DNA from: Staphylococcus simiae
GTDB taxonomy: Bacteria > Bacillota > Bacilli > Staphylococcales > Staphylococcaceae
Direction of reading: 5' to 3'
DNA length: 64,000 nucleotides
Assembly (NCBI RefSeq): GCF_002902085.1
Contig: NZ_PPQR01000002.1
Location: forward strand, 34,606 to 98,605
The notes under the pieces are model-generated. The model saw nothing but the letters and a program-made list of their open reading frames with translations. It made no database searches and was not told the DNA's origin. The translations under genes and the position numbers were made by a program. Within the stretch, counting starts at the first letter, position 1; each line of letters starts with the position of its first letter. Positions 49,247-60,186 of this stretch are shown piece by piece.

Positions 49247-50062
49247 TTAGCTTTCTAGCTGTTTCATAGCGTATGGAATTTCATTAATTAGTCGAGATGG
49301 TGGAACGACATACATATCTTTAGCTAAATTTTCACCGATATAGCTATGTGTATAAGTAGCACTCATGACAGCATCTTTTAAATTATCAAATTGACCAACG
49401 AAACTAGTAATCATACCAGCTAATGTATCACCCATACCACCTGTTGCCATAGCTGGGCTACCAATTTTTAATTTATAATCTTCATTTTTAAAGAAAATTT
49501 CAGTACCATGTTTCTTAAGTACAACTGTTGCACCTAAGCGATTAACCGCTTCGCGATTACGTTCATATGTTTGTTCCTCAATAGGAATACCACTTAAACG
49601 TTCCCACTCTTTTAAATGAGGTGTGAAGATCACACGACATGTTGGAATCTGTGGTTTTAGTTTACTAAAAATTGTAATTGCATCACCATCAACAATTAAA
49701 TTTTGATGTGGTTGAATATTTTGTAATAAGAACGTGATGGCATTATTACCTTTAAAGTCAACACCTAGTCCTGGTCCGATTAAGATACTGTCTGTCATTT
49801 CAATCATTTTAGTGAGCATTTTCGTATCATTAATATCAATAACCATAGCTTCAGGGCAACGAGAATGTAATGCAGAGTGATTGTTAGGATGTGTTGCAAC
49901 AGTAATCAATCCACTACCACTAAATACACATGCGCGTGCAGCTAACATAATGGCACCGCCTAAATTAGCAGATCCACCTATTAATAAAATTTTACCGTAA
50001 TCACCTTTATGTGAATCTTCTTTTCGTTTAGGAATGTTAATAGAATCTAACGTTTCCATCAT
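49247..50062 (-). CDS. nnrD: ADP-dependent NAD(P)H-hydrate dehydratase
   Basis: This metabolite-repair enzyme dehydrates the damaged S-form of NAD(P)HX using ADP. The 271 residues have a ribokinase-like fold with KGDYGKILLIGGS, the GPGLG motif, FTPHLKEWERLSG and the nucleotide-binding MATGGMGDTLAG. The usual epimerase partner domain is not fused. The ATG at 50062 follows GGAGG; ATG at 50059 is also possible. It is the only leftward gene right of the origin in this window. Confidence 0.9.
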   Translation of the reverse strand: MMETLDSINIPKRKEDSHKGDYGKILLIGGSANLGGAIMLAARACVFSGSGLITVATHPNNHSALHSRCPEAMVIDINDTKMLTKMIEMTDSILIGPGLGVDFKGNNAITFLLQNIQPHQNLIVDGDAITIFSKLKPQIPTCRVIFTPHLKEWERLSGIPIEEQTYERNREAVNRLGATVVLKKHGTEIFFKNEDYKLKIGSPAMATGGMGDTLAGMITSFVGQFDNLKDAVMSATYTHSYIGENLAKDMYVVPPSRLINEIPYAMKQLES

Positions 50063-50416
50063 GATATAACCTCCGTTATAAAAGTAATCATTACCCATCT
50101 AGCGCGTGAGTAATTGTGAAGTGAAGTTTGTCCTATGTTATATCTTTTAGAAGCACTACCACTACTTTAATGCTGTGCATCATTATAATATAGAGTCATT
50201 AAATACAATAGAAAATACTATACCTGTAACAGCATTTCGTCAATAGGTAAGTTGTGACATTCATCATATGGGTTAAGACAACTAATAACATTACTTTAAT
50301 ACATCACATTAGTAGTCTGATAATAGAGTATAAATATGGCTGAAACCATTGTTTCTACAATAATGAAAACGTATACTTCAAAGTGATAGATTATATATCA
50401 CAAGGGGGTATCATCT
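50063..50416. other. divergent spacer nnrD-hutH
   Basis: The 354 bases hold both promoters and one candidate cre site (50363-50378). No ORF or clear structured RNA is visible. Confidence 0.45.
50363..50378 (+). promoter_or_regulatory. candidate cre (CcpA) site upstream of hutH
   Basis: ATGAAAACGTATACTT matches the cre consensus WTGNNARCGNWWWCAW at all but one constrained position. It lies about 40 bases before hutH. Histidine degradation is typically under carbon catabolite repression, which fits. Confidence 0.5.
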
Positions 50417-51925
50417 ATGATGACATTGAATTTAGATGGACAAACATTGACAATTGAGGACATAGCTCATTTTTTACAACATCAATCACGTGTAGCAATT
50501 AGTGATGAAGCACTTGAACGTGTTAAAAAAAGTAGAGCTGTCGTTGAACGTATTATCGACAATAAAGAAACTGTTTATGGTATTACAACTGGATTTGGCT
50601 TATTTAGTGATGTATTAATCGATCCAAGTCAATACAACGAATTACAAGTTAATTTAATTCGTTCACATGCATGTGGTGTTGGACAACCATTTTCACAAGA
50701 AGTAGCACTTGTTATGATGATTTTACGTTTGAATACTTTATTAAAAGGGCATTCAGGCGCAACTGTAGAACTTGTGGATCAATTACAATATTTTATTAAC
50801 GAACGTATCATTCCCGTTATACCATCACAAGGTTCATTAGGTGCCTCTGGAGATTTAGCACCGTTATCACATCTTGCTTTAGCATTAATCGGAGAAGGTA
50901 CTGTATATTATCAAAATGAAGAAACAGACAGTATATACGTATTACAACAATTAGGTAGACAACCACTACAATTACAAGCTAAAGAAGGTTTAGCACTTAT
51001 CAATGGTACACAAGCAATGACTGCACAAGGCGTCATTAGTTACATAGAATCAGAAAATTTGGGCTATCAAGCAGAATGGATTGCTTCACTCACACATCAA
51101 GCGTTGAATGGTATTACAGATGCATATCGTCACGAAGTACATGCAGTACGTAATTTCCAAGAACAAATCGATGTAGCGGCACGTATGAGAGAGTGGTTAG
51201 CAGATTCTCAATTAACAACGAGACAAGGAGAATTACGAGTACAAGATGCCTATACATTACGCTGCATTCCACAAATACATGGTGCAAGTTTCCAAGTATT
51301 TAATTATGTTAAAGAGAAATTAGAGCTTGAAATGAATGCAGCTAATGACAATCCATTAATATTTGAAGAAGATAATGAAACATTTGTCATTTCAGGAGGT
51401 AACTTCCATGGACAACCTATTGCATTTGCCTTAGATCATCTAAAACTAGGTATTAGTGAATTAGCAAATGTATCAGAACGTCGATTAGAACGTTTAGTTA
51501 ATCCACAATTAAATGGAGACTTGCCAGCATTTTTAAGTCCTGAGCCAGGGCTACAAAGTGGCGCGATGATTATGCAATATGCAGCGGCTAGTTTAGTTTC
51601 TGAAAATAAGACGTTAGCACACCCAGCGAGTGTTGATTCTATCACTTCATCAGCCAATCAAGAAGACCATGTTTCTATGGGAACAACAGCTGCTAGACAT
51701 GGTTATCAAATTGTTGAAAATGCCAGACGTGTGTTAGCAATTGAATGTATTATTGCATTACAAGCGGCAGAGTTAAAAGGTGTAGATAAATTATCACCAA
51801 AGACACGCCAAAAATTTGAAGAATATCGCAAAATAGTGCCAGCTATTACACACGATCGTCAATTCCATAAAGATATAGAAGCGGTAACACAATATTTAAG
51901 AGACGATGCATACAGACAGTTATAA
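50417..51925 (+). CDS. hutH: Histidine ammonia-lyase
   Basis: This enzyme deaminates L-histidine to trans-urocanate, the first step of histidine use. The 502 residues contain [14 protein letters not shown], whose Ala143-Ser144-Gly145 cyclise to the MIO electrophile, plus [13 protein letters not shown] and [15 protein letters not shown]. The double ATG (50417/50420) leaves one codon of ambiguity. AAGGGGG is upstream. As in S. aureus, the other hut genes are not adjacent. Confidence 0.97.
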   Translation: MMTLNLDGQTLTIEDIAHFLQHQSRVAISDEALERVKKSRAVVERIIDNKETVYGITTGFGLFSDVLIDPSQYNELQVNLIRSHACGVGQPFSQEVALVMMILRLNTLLKGHSGATVELVDQLQYFINERIIPVIPSQGSLGASGDLAPLSHLALALIGEGTVYYQNEETDSIYVLQQLGRQPLQLQAKEGLALINGTQAMTAQGVISYIESENLGYQAEWIASLTHQALNGITDAYRHEVHAVRNFQEQIDVAARMREWLADSQLTTRQGELRVQDAYTLRCIPQIHGASFQVFNYVKEKLELEMNAANDNPLIFEEDNETFVISGGNFHGQPIAFALDHLKLGISELANVSERRLERLVNPQLNGDLPAFLSPEPGLQSGAMIMQYAAASLVSENKTLAHPASVDSITSSANQEDHVSMGTTAARHGYQIVENARRVLAIECIIALQAAELKGVDKLSPKTRQKFEEYRKIVPAITHDRQFHKDIEAVTQYLRDDAYRQL

Positions 51926-52035
51926 ATTTAAATAGTAGCAATAAACACTAAGAGAATCACTTGAAAATACAAGCGTAGTTTGCTATATTAAAAATAACTT
52001 AATAAAGTTATTGTTCGTAGGATAAGTAATATAAA
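51926..52035. other. 3' spacer of hutH
   Basis: AT-rich sequence between the hutH stop and the serS T-box leader. A convincing terminator for hutH is not seen. The serS promoter must lie here, but I cannot single it out. Confidence 0.35.
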
Positions 52036-52222
52036 TAAATTGATTTCAGAGAGCTTGTGGTTAGTGTGAACAAGAATCAATATTTATATGAATCTACCTA
52101 CTATATGAGAACAATCGGTCATAACCGTTATTTTAGTGAAGTGCAATTTAGTTAAAACTAAATTGTTAAATAGGGTGGCAACGCGTAGACCACGTCCCTT
52201 GTAGGGATGTGGTCTTTTTTTA
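52036..52222 (+). promoter_or_regulatory. T-box riboswitch controlling serS
   Basis: The Stem I region CAGAGAGCTTGTGG...GAACAAGAATC precedes GAATCTACC, where TCT (52093-52095) is a plausible serine specifier. The T-box sequence AGGGTGGCAACGCG is at 52172-52185. It is followed by a terminator stem AGACCACGTCCCT / AGGGATGTGGTCT (52187-52215) and a T run. Uncharged tRNA-Ser would favour the antiterminator and switch on serS. Confidence 0.92.
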
Positions 52223-52341
52223 TTTGTCATAATAAATACAGTGGTAGTTAAGCAACTTAGATGAATAGTAGTAGTCTCAATTGTCAGAGTACCAATTAGT
52301 GTTAGCCCCCAATAAAAAAGATATTCAAAGGGAAAGGATGA

Positions 52342-53634
<1,293 letters not shown>

Positions 53635-54082
53635 GTCTTAATTTAAAGCAACTGATTCAATACTCTTGGAGTTATCGATACATTTGTCGATGACTTTAAG
53701 AGTATTTTTATGTGCAATCATAGTTATGATGATGATGGAGAATATAGTTAAAGTCAGAAGAAATTCACAATGGAAATGATGTTAACTGATGAGGTAGACA
53801 ATTTATAAATACAACAATAGGGGAGGGGAGTAACCCAATTATTGAAGCAAAAAACAAACGATAACATCCCAATATTAATAAAATAACCTCGGGTAAGTCT
53901 AAATTAATAACGAAAAATTCTGAAATTTTAAGACTCTATAAATCAAAGTTTTTAGACTGATGTATGTCTAACTTCACACAAACCGAAGTCTAAAGTTATT
54001 GCGCATCTACTAACCATATATTAGACTAGGTATATTCTTTTTACATTGTCATAAAAAATTAATTAAAGGAGGTACAGTATAA
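53635..54082. other. spacer serS-azlC
   Basis: A terminator for serS (53656-53711; AATACTCTT / AAGAGTATT outer stem, then TTTTT) is followed by about 370 AT-rich bases. AAGTCTAAA recurs at about 53897 and 53992, and an ACTGATGTATGTCTAA near 53957 recalls family-2 ends but is too short to call. No gene is visible. Confidence 0.5.
53656..53711 (+). terminator. terminator after serS
   Basis: The outer arms AATACTCTT / AAGAGTATT and inner arms ATCGA / TCGAT enclose a short loop, followed by TTTTTA. Confidence 0.75.
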
Positions 54083-54775
54083 ATGACGCATTTAACATTT
54101 AGACAAGGTGTTAAAGAATGTATTCCAACATTACTAGGTTATGCAGGTGTGGGAATTTCATTTGGTATTGTAGCCGCTTCACAAAATTTTAGTATTTTAG
54201 AAATTATCTTACTGTGCCTCATTATATACGCTGGTGCAGCACAATTTATTGTCTGTGCCCTGGTGATTGCTAGCACGCCTATGACTGCCATTATTCTCAC
54301 GACAGCAATAGTCAATTCTAGAATGTTCTTATTAAGTATGTCTTTAGCACCCAATTATAAAACATATAATTTCTGGAATAGAGTAGGTCTTGGTTCATTA
54401 GTTACTGACGAAACATTTGCAGTAGCAATTACACCGTATTTAAAAGGAGAAAAAATTAATGATCGCTGGTTACACGGTTTAAATATTACAGCCTATCTAT
54501 TTTGGACAGTGTCATGTGTTGCAGGTGCTCTATTTGGTAAATATATTTCAAATCCAGAAATGCTTGGTTTAGATTTTGCCATTACTGCAATGTTTGTCTT
54601 TTTAGGAATTGCTCAATTTGAATCAATAACAAAATCAAGATTTCGTATTTATGTCGTATTAATTGTTGTGGTTATTGTTATGATGTTGATATTGAGTTTA
54701 ATGATGCCTTCATACGTTGCAATTTTAATTTCAGCTGTTTTAGCAGCAACATTAGGGGTGGTGATGGATAAATGA
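54083..54775 (+). CDS. azlC: AzlC-family branched-chain amino acid exporter, large subunit
   Basis: A 230-residue membrane protein of the AzlC/YgaZ (LIV-E) family with six or so spans, including TLLGYAGVGISFGIVAAS and IIYAGAAQFIVCALVIA near the N-terminus. AzlC works with the small AzlD subunit to export branched-chain amino acids or analogues such as azaleucine. AAAGGAGG lies before the ATG. It overlaps azlD by four bases (ATGA). The same pair follows serS in S. aureus. Confidence 0.9.
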   Translation: MTHLTFRQGVKECIPTLLGYAGVGISFGIVAASQNFSILEIILLCLIIYAGAAQFIVCALVIASTPMTAIILTTAIVNSRMFLLSMSLAPNYKTYNFWNRVGLGSLVTDETFAVAITPYLKGEKINDRWLHGLNITAYLFWTVSCVAGALFGKYISNPEMLGLDFAITAMFVFLGIAQFESITKSRFRIYVVLIVVVIVMMLILSLMMPSYVAILISAVLAATLGVVMDK

Positions 54776-55101
54776 CGATTTCTACATATATGTTCATACT
54801 TATTTTATTATGTGGCGTAGTCACACTCATCATTCGAATTGTGCCATTTATGCTTATTTCCAAAGTTCATCTACCTGATAAAGTTGTACAATGGCTATCA
54901 TTTATTCCTATCACATTATTCACAGCACTCGTCATAGATTCAATAATACAGCAACCAATGCATGGTCATGGTTACACGTTAAATATGCCTTATGTCATTG
55001 CGTTAGTTCCAACTTTATTGCTAGCTATCATTTCTAGAAGTCTAACGATAACCATTGTTGGCGGCATTGTTGTCATGGCATTACTTAGATTTTTCTTTTA
55101 A
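54772..55101 (+). CDS. azlD: AzlD-family branched-chain amino acid exporter, small subunit
   Basis: A 109-residue partner of AzlC with four hydrophobic spans (FILILLCGVVTLIIRIVPF, VVQWLSFIPITLFTALVID and two more). The start codon lies within the azlC stop (ATGA overlap), so translation is coupled. The motif IRIVPFMLI resembles the family. No anomalies. Confidence 0.88.
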   Translation: MTISTYMFILILLCGVVTLIIRIVPFMLISKVHLPDKVVQWLSFIPITLFTALVIDSIIQQPMHGHGYTLNMPYVIALVPTLLLAIISRSLTITIVGGIVVMALLRFFF

Positions 55102-55310
55102 ATAGGTTGAACGACATAGCTAACTTAGTTAAAATACTAGTAATTAGAAAATTCAGAATAATAATTGTGACAGCATGGAATAATTATCACAACAGTGTGT
55201 TAGTATCTTTCAAAAATGGGAGTTGGTTACAAATAATTTGAACAATATTTCATAGACTCCCCAGCAAGACTGATTTGTACTAAATAATTAAAATTTAACA
55301 ATTGCATATA
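55102..55310. other. spacer azlD to S-box leader
   Basis: It contains the half-copy of the family-1 repeat at 55218-55279. The promoter of metXA probably lies between the repeat and the riboswitch but is not clearly identifiable. Confidence 0.45.
55218..55279 (+). repeat. family-1 dispersed element, left half only (copy E)
   Basis: TGGGAGTTGGTTACAAATAA...TTTCATAGACTCCCCAGCAAGACTGATTTGTA follows the first half of copy A (GGGAGTGGGATAGAAATAA...CCCGGCAAGACTGACTAGG), then stops. The hairpin GGGAGT / ACTCCC is kept although its sequence differs from copy A. Confidence 0.6.
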
Positions 55311-55448
55311 TCTTATTAGGAGAAGTTGAGGGACTTGGCCCGATGATACTTCAGCAACCGACTTTTTAGCACGGTGCTAAGACCAACGAATCACTCGAAT
55401 GATAAGTACACAAACTTCTTACTGTTCATTGGGTAGGAAGTTTTTTTA
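55311..55448 (+). promoter_or_regulatory. SAM-I (S-box) riboswitch upstream of metXA
   Basis: The core TCTTATTAGGAGAAGTTGAGGG, GGCCCGATGATACTTCAGCAACC, CACGGTGCTAAGACC and GAATGATAAGTA (55311-55406) has the conserved S-box order, closing with the P1 pair CTTAT / ATAAG. A terminator stem AACTTCTTAC / GTAGGAAGTT with a T run follows (about 55413-55448). High SAM would terminate transcription before metXA. Confidence 0.95.
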
Positions 55449-55462
55449 ATAAGGAGGAAAGT

Positions 55463-56434
55463 ATGATGACAAATTACACGGTAGATACTTTGAATTTAGG
55501 TGAATTTACAACTGAATCTGGAGAAGTAATTAATAATTTACAATTACGATATGAACACGTTGGGTATCAAGGACAGCCATTAGTTGTAGTTTGTCATGCT
55601 TTAACTGGAAACCATCTAACTTATGGTACTGATGATAACCATGGTTGGTGGAGAGAAATTATTGATGGTGGTTATATGCCGATTAACGATTATCAATTCT
55701 TAACATTTAATGTGATAGGTAGCCCGTTTGGTTCAAGCTCACCATTAAATGATCCTGATTTTCCGCGTCATCTTACTTTAAGAGATATTGTTAGAGCTAA
55801 TGAATTAGGCATAGAAGCACTTGGGTATGAAAACATTAATATTTTAATCGGTGGTAGTTTAGGTGGCATGCAAGCGATAGAAATGCTCTATAATCAACGT
55901 TTTACTGTGGATAAAGCGGTTATTTTAGCAGCCACAGACAAAACGTCGTCGTATAGTAGAGCATTTAATGAAATAGCACGTCAAGCCATACATATTGGTG
56001 GTAAAGAAGGGTTAAGTATAGCTCGACAACTTGGCTTCCTAACGTATCGCTCATCTAAAAGTTATGATCAACGCTTTACACCAGACGAAGTCGTAGAATA
56101 CCAACAATATCAAGGTGATAAATTTAAACAACAATTCGATTTGAATTGCTATATCACACTACTCGATGTCTTAGATAGTCATAATATTGATCGAGGTCGA
56201 CAAGATGTAGATCAAGTATTTAGCCAAATAGATACCAAAGTTTTAACAATGGGATTCATCGATGATTTGTTATATCCAGATGACCAAGTGAAAGCATTAG
56301 GCGAACGTTTTAAATATCATCGCCATTTCTTTGTGCCAGATAATGTTGGTCATGATGGCTTCCTACTTAATTTTAATCGATGGGCACCTAACTTATATCA
56401 TTTTCTAAATTTAAAGCATTTTAAACGTAAATGA
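55463..56434 (+). CDS. metXA: Homoserine O-acetyltransferase
   Basis: This alpha/beta-hydrolase-fold enzyme acetylates homoserine with acetyl-CoA, committing it to methionine synthesis. The 323 residues contain CHALTGN, the nucleophile elbow GGSLGGMQ, MGFIDDLLYPDDQ (catalytic Asp) and DNVGHDGFL (catalytic His). Control by the S-box upstream agrees with a methionine gene. The double ATG (55463/55466) leaves one codon open; AAGGAGG is upstream. A family-1 repeat begins 11 bases after the stop. Confidence 0.94.
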   Translation: MMTNYTVDTLNLGEFTTESGEVINNLQLRYEHVGYQGQPLVVVCHALTGNHLTYGTDDNHGWWREIIDGGYMPINDYQFLTFNVIGSPFGSSSPLNDPDFPRHLTLRDIVRANELGIEALGYENINILIGGSLGGMQAIEMLYNQRFTVDKAVILAATDKTSSYSRAFNEIARQAIHIGGKEGLSIARQLGFLTYRSSKSYDQRFTPDEVVEYQQYQGDKFKQQFDLNCYITLLDVLDSHNIDRGRQDVDQVFSQIDTKVLTMGFIDDLLYPDDQVKALGERFKYHRHFFVPDNVGHDGFLLNFNRWAPNLYHFLNLKHFKRK

Positions 56435-56770
56435 CTTTATGATCCTGGGATAAAAGGTATTTGACACTTAAATTTAATCAATTAGCAGTAACTGTTTGGT
56501 TTCTAAATTTTGATAAATCAACGTTTTTAAAATTTAGTCAGTGTGGGCCATGGTGCAATTACAAAATAAAATTTGTTTCTGTCCCACTTCCGTAGCTGCT
56601 ACTTTAAAAGTAAATAAGTGATATAGCAATATTAATGAATAGAATAGCATATGATATCACTCAAATAAGCACTGCCTAATTACTATAATAAGTAGCATCA
56701 AAATTATATTGTATGAAATGTTATACAAACCAAATTCCTTTAATTGTGAAATTGTAGCAAAGAGGTTAAA
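56435..56770. other. spacer after metXA
   Basis: The 336 bases hold the family-1 repeat copy C (56446-56591) and then AT-rich sequence with the presumed promoter of the DUF2232-gdpP-rplI-dnaC operon. No ORF. Confidence 0.55.
56446..56591 (-). repeat. family-1 dispersed element, full copy C
   Basis: In the opposite orientation to copy A, with all landmarks: TGGGATAAAAGGTATTTG, TTAGCAGTAACTGTTTGGTTT, the central hairpin CTAAATTTTGATAAATCAACG / TTTTTAAAATTTAG and TTTGTTTCTGTCCCACTTCC. In the central hairpin both arms have changed relative to copy A (TTTGTAAAA / TTTTACAAA has become CTAAATTTT / AAAATTTAG), so pairing is conserved. Confidence 0.75.
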
Positions 56771-57730
56771 ATGATAGCTATAGTTAAAAATATGGGAGTG
56801 GCGTATGTGTTTTCAAAAATACAACCTAAAGCTACAATAATTTCAATTATTTCATTATTAATTGTTGCTGTAGCTTTATATCTAATACCTGGTTTAGGGC
56901 TAGTATTATGCTTGTTTGCAACAATTCCGGGTATAGTGTTATGGAACAAATCTACGCAATCGTTTGGTATAACTGCATTACTTACTGTGGTATTAACGAC
57001 AGTACTCGGTAATACATTTGTCCTAAGTACTATTGTGTTAGTTTTAATTGCAAGTTTAATCATTGGCCAATTATTAAAAGAACGAACATCTAAAGAACGT
57101 ATTCTTTACGTAACGACGGCTTCAATGAGTGTTATCTCATTGATTGGATTTATGTTGTTACAAACTTTCGATAAAATTCCAACATCAGCAGTGTTAGTCA
57201 AACCATTCAAAGATGCTTTACATCAAGCGGCAATGATGAGTGGTGCAGATGCAAATATGAGACAAATCATGGAAGAAGGATTTAGACAGACAACAGCACA
57301 ACTTCCTGGTTACCTCATTGTGATTACATTTCTTATTGTCTTAATTAATTTAATGATTACATTTCCAATTTTACGAAAATTTAAAGTAGCAACACCAATA
57401 TTCAAACCACTATTTGCTTGGCAAATTAGCCCAGTTTTATTGTGGGTGTATATTATTGTCTTAATTTGTCTAATGTTTACGAATGAACCAAGTATTTTCC
57501 AGAGTATTATTTTGAATTTTGAACTTGTGTTATCATTAGTGATGTATATCCAAGGTTTAAGTGTCATTCACTTCTTTGGTAAAGCAAAACGCATACCAAA
57601 TGTAGTAACCATTCTATTAATGGTCATCGGAACAATACTTACACCTGCGACACATATCGTAGGCTTACTTGGTATCATTGATTTAAGTTTAAATTTAAAA
57701 CGTATGATGAAGAATAATTTTAAAAAGTGA
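56771..57730 (+). CDS. DUF2232 (YybS-type) membrane protein
   Basis: A 319-residue polytopic protein with about eight spans, in the conserved position just before gdpP in Firmicutes. The ATG at 56771 has AGAGG upstream; a GTG at 56807 (then FSKIQPKATIISII) also has GGGAGTGG before it and is a credible alternative. It overlaps the extended gdpP frame, and gdpP starts 14 bases after its stop. The function of DUF2232 proteins is unknown to me. Confidence 0.8.
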   Translation: MIAIVKNMGVAYVFSKIQPKATIISIISLLIVAVALYLIPGLGLVLCLFATIPGIVLWNKSTQSFGITALLTVVLTTVLGNTFVLSTIVLVLIASLIIGQLLKERTSKERILYVTTASMSVISLIGFMLLQTFDKIPTSAVLVKPFKDALHQAAMMSGADANMRQIMEEGFRQTTAQLPGYLIVITFLIVLINLMITFPILRKFKVATPIFKPLFAWQISPVLLWVYIIVLICLMFTNEPSIFQSIILNFELVLSLVMYIQGLSVIHFFGKAKRIPNVVTILLMVIGTILTPATHIVGLLGIIDLSLNLKRMMKNNFKK

Positions 57731-57744
57731 ATAGAGGTGGAATA

Positions 57745-59712
57745 ATGAATCGGCAATCCACTAAGAAAGCTTTACTTATACCATTTGTCATCATGATCAT
57801 TACAGCCATCGTCTTAATGGGCGTATGGTTTATCTTTAATAGCATTGTAGCTTTGATTGCTTCGGCAATTCTTATCGTGATGATTATCGTGAGCGTTATA
57901 TTATTTAGAAAAGCGCTACTGAAAATGGATAATTATGTGGATCATTTAAGTGCGGTAATATCAGCTAATAACAATAAAGCGATAAAGCATTTACCAATTG
58001 GTATGGTCATTCTAGATAAGAATGATCACATAGAATGGGTTAACCAGTTTATGTCTGAGCATTTAGATACCAATGTGATATCAGAATCTGTAAATGAAGT
58101 ATTTCCAAATATTTTAAAACAATTAGAAAAAGTGAAAGAACTGCAAATAGAGTACAATCAATATCATTTTAATGTACGTTATTCTGAAAACGATCATTGT
58201 TTATATTTCTTTGACGTGACAGAACAAGCACATACACATACATTATATGAAAATTCGAAACCAATTATCGCAACGTTATTCTTAGATAATTATGATGAAA
58301 TCACACAAAATATGAACGATACACAACGTTCTGAAATTAATTCTATGGTGACACGTGTCATCAGTCGCTGGGCTTCAGAGTATAATATCTTCTTTAAAAG
58401 ATATAGTTCAGATCAATTCGTTGCGTATTTGAATCAAAAAATATTAGCAGATTTAGAGAAATCCAACTTTGATATTTTAAGTCAGTTACGTGAAAAAAGT
58501 GTTGGTTACCGTGCACAATTAACACTAAGTATTGGTGTCGGTGAAGGTACGGAGAACTTAATTGACTTAGGTGAGTTATCACAATCAGGATTAGACTTAG
58601 CGCTAGGTCGTGGTGGTGACCAAGTCTCCATCAAGAATATTAACGGTAATGTGCGTTTCTATGGTGGTAAGACTGACCCAATGGAAAAACGTACACGTGT
58701 AAGAGCGCGAGTAATTTCTCACGCCTTAAAAGATATTTTAGCTGAAGGTGACAAAGTCATTATTATGGGACATAAACGTCCAGACTTAGATGCGATAGGG
58801 GCAGCAATTGGGGTATCTCGATTTGCGATGATGAACAATTTAGAAGCCTATATTGTATTAAACGAGTCAGATATTGATCCAACACTTCGTCGAGTAATGA
58901 ATGAAATTGATAAGAAACCAGAATTAAGAGAACGTTTTGTAACATCTGATGATGCATGGGATATGATGACTTCTAAGACGACCGTAGTCGTTGTAGATAC
59001 ACATAAACCAGAACTTGTCTTAGATGAAAATGTCTTAAATAAAGCGAATCGTAAAGTGGTGATAGATCATCATAGACGTGGCGAAAGCTTTATCTCTAAT
59101 CCATTACTTGTTTATATGGAGCCATACGCAAGTTCTACAGCAGAACTTGTTACAGAGTTATTAGAGTATCAACCGACAGAACAACGTCTAACAAGACTCG
59201 AGTCAACTGTCATGTATGCAGGGATTATCGTTGATACTAGAAACTTTACATTACGTACAGGTTCAAGAACATTTGATGCTGCAAGTTATTTACGTGCACA
59301 TGGTGCGGATACCATCTTAACGCAACATTTCTTAAAAGATGATGTAGATACGTATATCAATCGTTCAGAATTAATTCGTACGGTGCAAGTCGAAGATAAC
59401 GGTATAGCCATTGCTCATGGTTCAGACGATAAAATTTATCATCCTGTCACAGTTGCACAGGCAGCTGATGAATTGTTAAGTTTAGAAGGTATTGAAGCAT
59501 CATATGTTGTTGCTAAACGTGAAGATAATTTAGTTGGTATTTCTGCCCGTTCACTTGGCTCAGTTAATGTACAATTAACCATGGAAGCACTAGGTGGAGG
59601 CGGACATTTAACTAATGCAGCTACACAGCTTAAAGGCGTAACAGTAGAACAAGCAATCGCACAGTTACAACAAGCAATTACAGAACAATTAAGTAGGAGT
59701 GAAGACGCATGA
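57745..59712 (+). CDS. gdpP: Cyclic-di-AMP phosphodiesterase GdpP
   Basis: GdpP hydrolyses c-di-AMP to pApA and so affects potassium/osmolyte balance and beta-lactam tolerance. The 655 residues show two N-terminal membrane spans, a degenerate PAS domain (about 85-150), a degenerate GGDEF domain (about 175-300) and a DHH/DHHA1 phosphodiesterase. The latter has [31 protein letters not shown] and the GGGGH motif near the C-terminus. The ATG at 57745 follows AGAGGTGG. It overlaps rplI by four bases. Confidence 0.95.
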   Translation: MNRQSTKKALLIPFVIMIITAIVLMGVWFIFNSIVALIASAILIVMIIVSVILFRKALLKMDNYVDHLSAVISANNNKAIKHLPIGMVILDKNDHIEWVNQFMSEHLDTNVISESVNEVFPNILKQLEKVKELQIEYNQYHFNVRYSENDHCLYFFDVTEQAHTHTLYENSKPIIATLFLDNYDEITQNMNDTQRSEINSMVTRVISRWASEYNIFFKRYSSDQFVAYLNQKILADLEKSNFDILSQLREKSVGYRAQLTLSIGVGEGTENLIDLGELSQSGLDLALGRGGDQVSIKNINGNVRFYGGKTDPMEKRTRVRARVISHALKDILAEGDKVIIMGHKRPDLDAIGAAIGVSRFAMMNNLEAYIVLNESDIDPTLRRVMNEIDKKPELRERFVTSDDAWDMMTSKTTVVVVDTHKPELVLDENVLNKANRKVVIDHHRRGESFISNPLLVYMEPYASSTAELVTELLEYQPTEQRLTRLESTVMYAGIIVDTRNFTLRTGSRTFDAASYLRAHGADTILTQHFLKDDVDTYINRSELIRTVQVEDNGIAIAHGSDDKIYHPVTVAQAADELLSLEGIEASYVVAKREDNLVGISARSLGSVNVQLTMEALGGGGHLTNAATQLKGVTVEQAIAQLQQAITEQLSRSEDA

Positions 59713-60155
59713 AAGTAATTTTTACACAAGATGTTAAAGGTAAAGGTAAAAAAGGTGAAGTCAAAGATGTGCCAGTAGGTTACGCTAACAACTTCTTATT
59801 GAAAAAGAATTTTGCTGTAGAAGCAACACCTGGTAATCTTAAACAATTAGAATTACAAAAAAAACGTGCTAAAGAAGAAAGACAACAAGAAATCGAAGAT
59901 GCTAAAAAGTTAAAAGAAACATTAGCAAACATCGAAGTTGAAATTTCTGCTAAAACAGGTGAAGGTGGCAAATTGTTTGGTTCAGTAAGTACGAAACAAA
60001 TTGCTGAAGCTTTAAAAGAACAACATGACATTAAAGTTGATAAACGTAAAATGGATTTACCAAATGGTATCCATTCATTAGGATATACCAATGTACCAGT
60101 TAAATTAGATAAAGAAGTAGAAGGTACAATTCGTGTCCATACAGTTGAACAATAA
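59709..60155 (+). CDS. rplI: 50S ribosomal protein L9
   Basis: L9 binds 23S rRNA and spans the L1-stalk base. The 148 residues begin [18 protein letters not shown] and carry the N-domain, a long connecting helix ([22 protein letters not shown]) and the C-domain. It is translationally coupled to gdpP by ATGA overlap, with AGTAGGAGTG upstream inside gdpP. dnaC follows after 31 bases. Confidence 0.97.
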   Translation: MKVIFTQDVKGKGKKGEVKDVPVGYANNFLLKKNFAVEATPGNLKQLELQKKRAKEERQQEIEDAKKLKETLANIEVEISAKTGEGGKLFGSVSTKQIAEALKEQHDIKVDKRKMDLPNGIHSLGYTNVPVKLDKEVEGTIRVHTVEQ

Positions 60156-60186
60156 AGATGGATTGAAATAAGAGGTGTAATCAATC

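Noticed and set aside
53880..54010. Short AAGTCTAAA repeats before azlC as a possible riboswitch or operator
   Set aside because: The repeats are short, AT-rich and irregularly spaced, and no stable fold or terminator follows.
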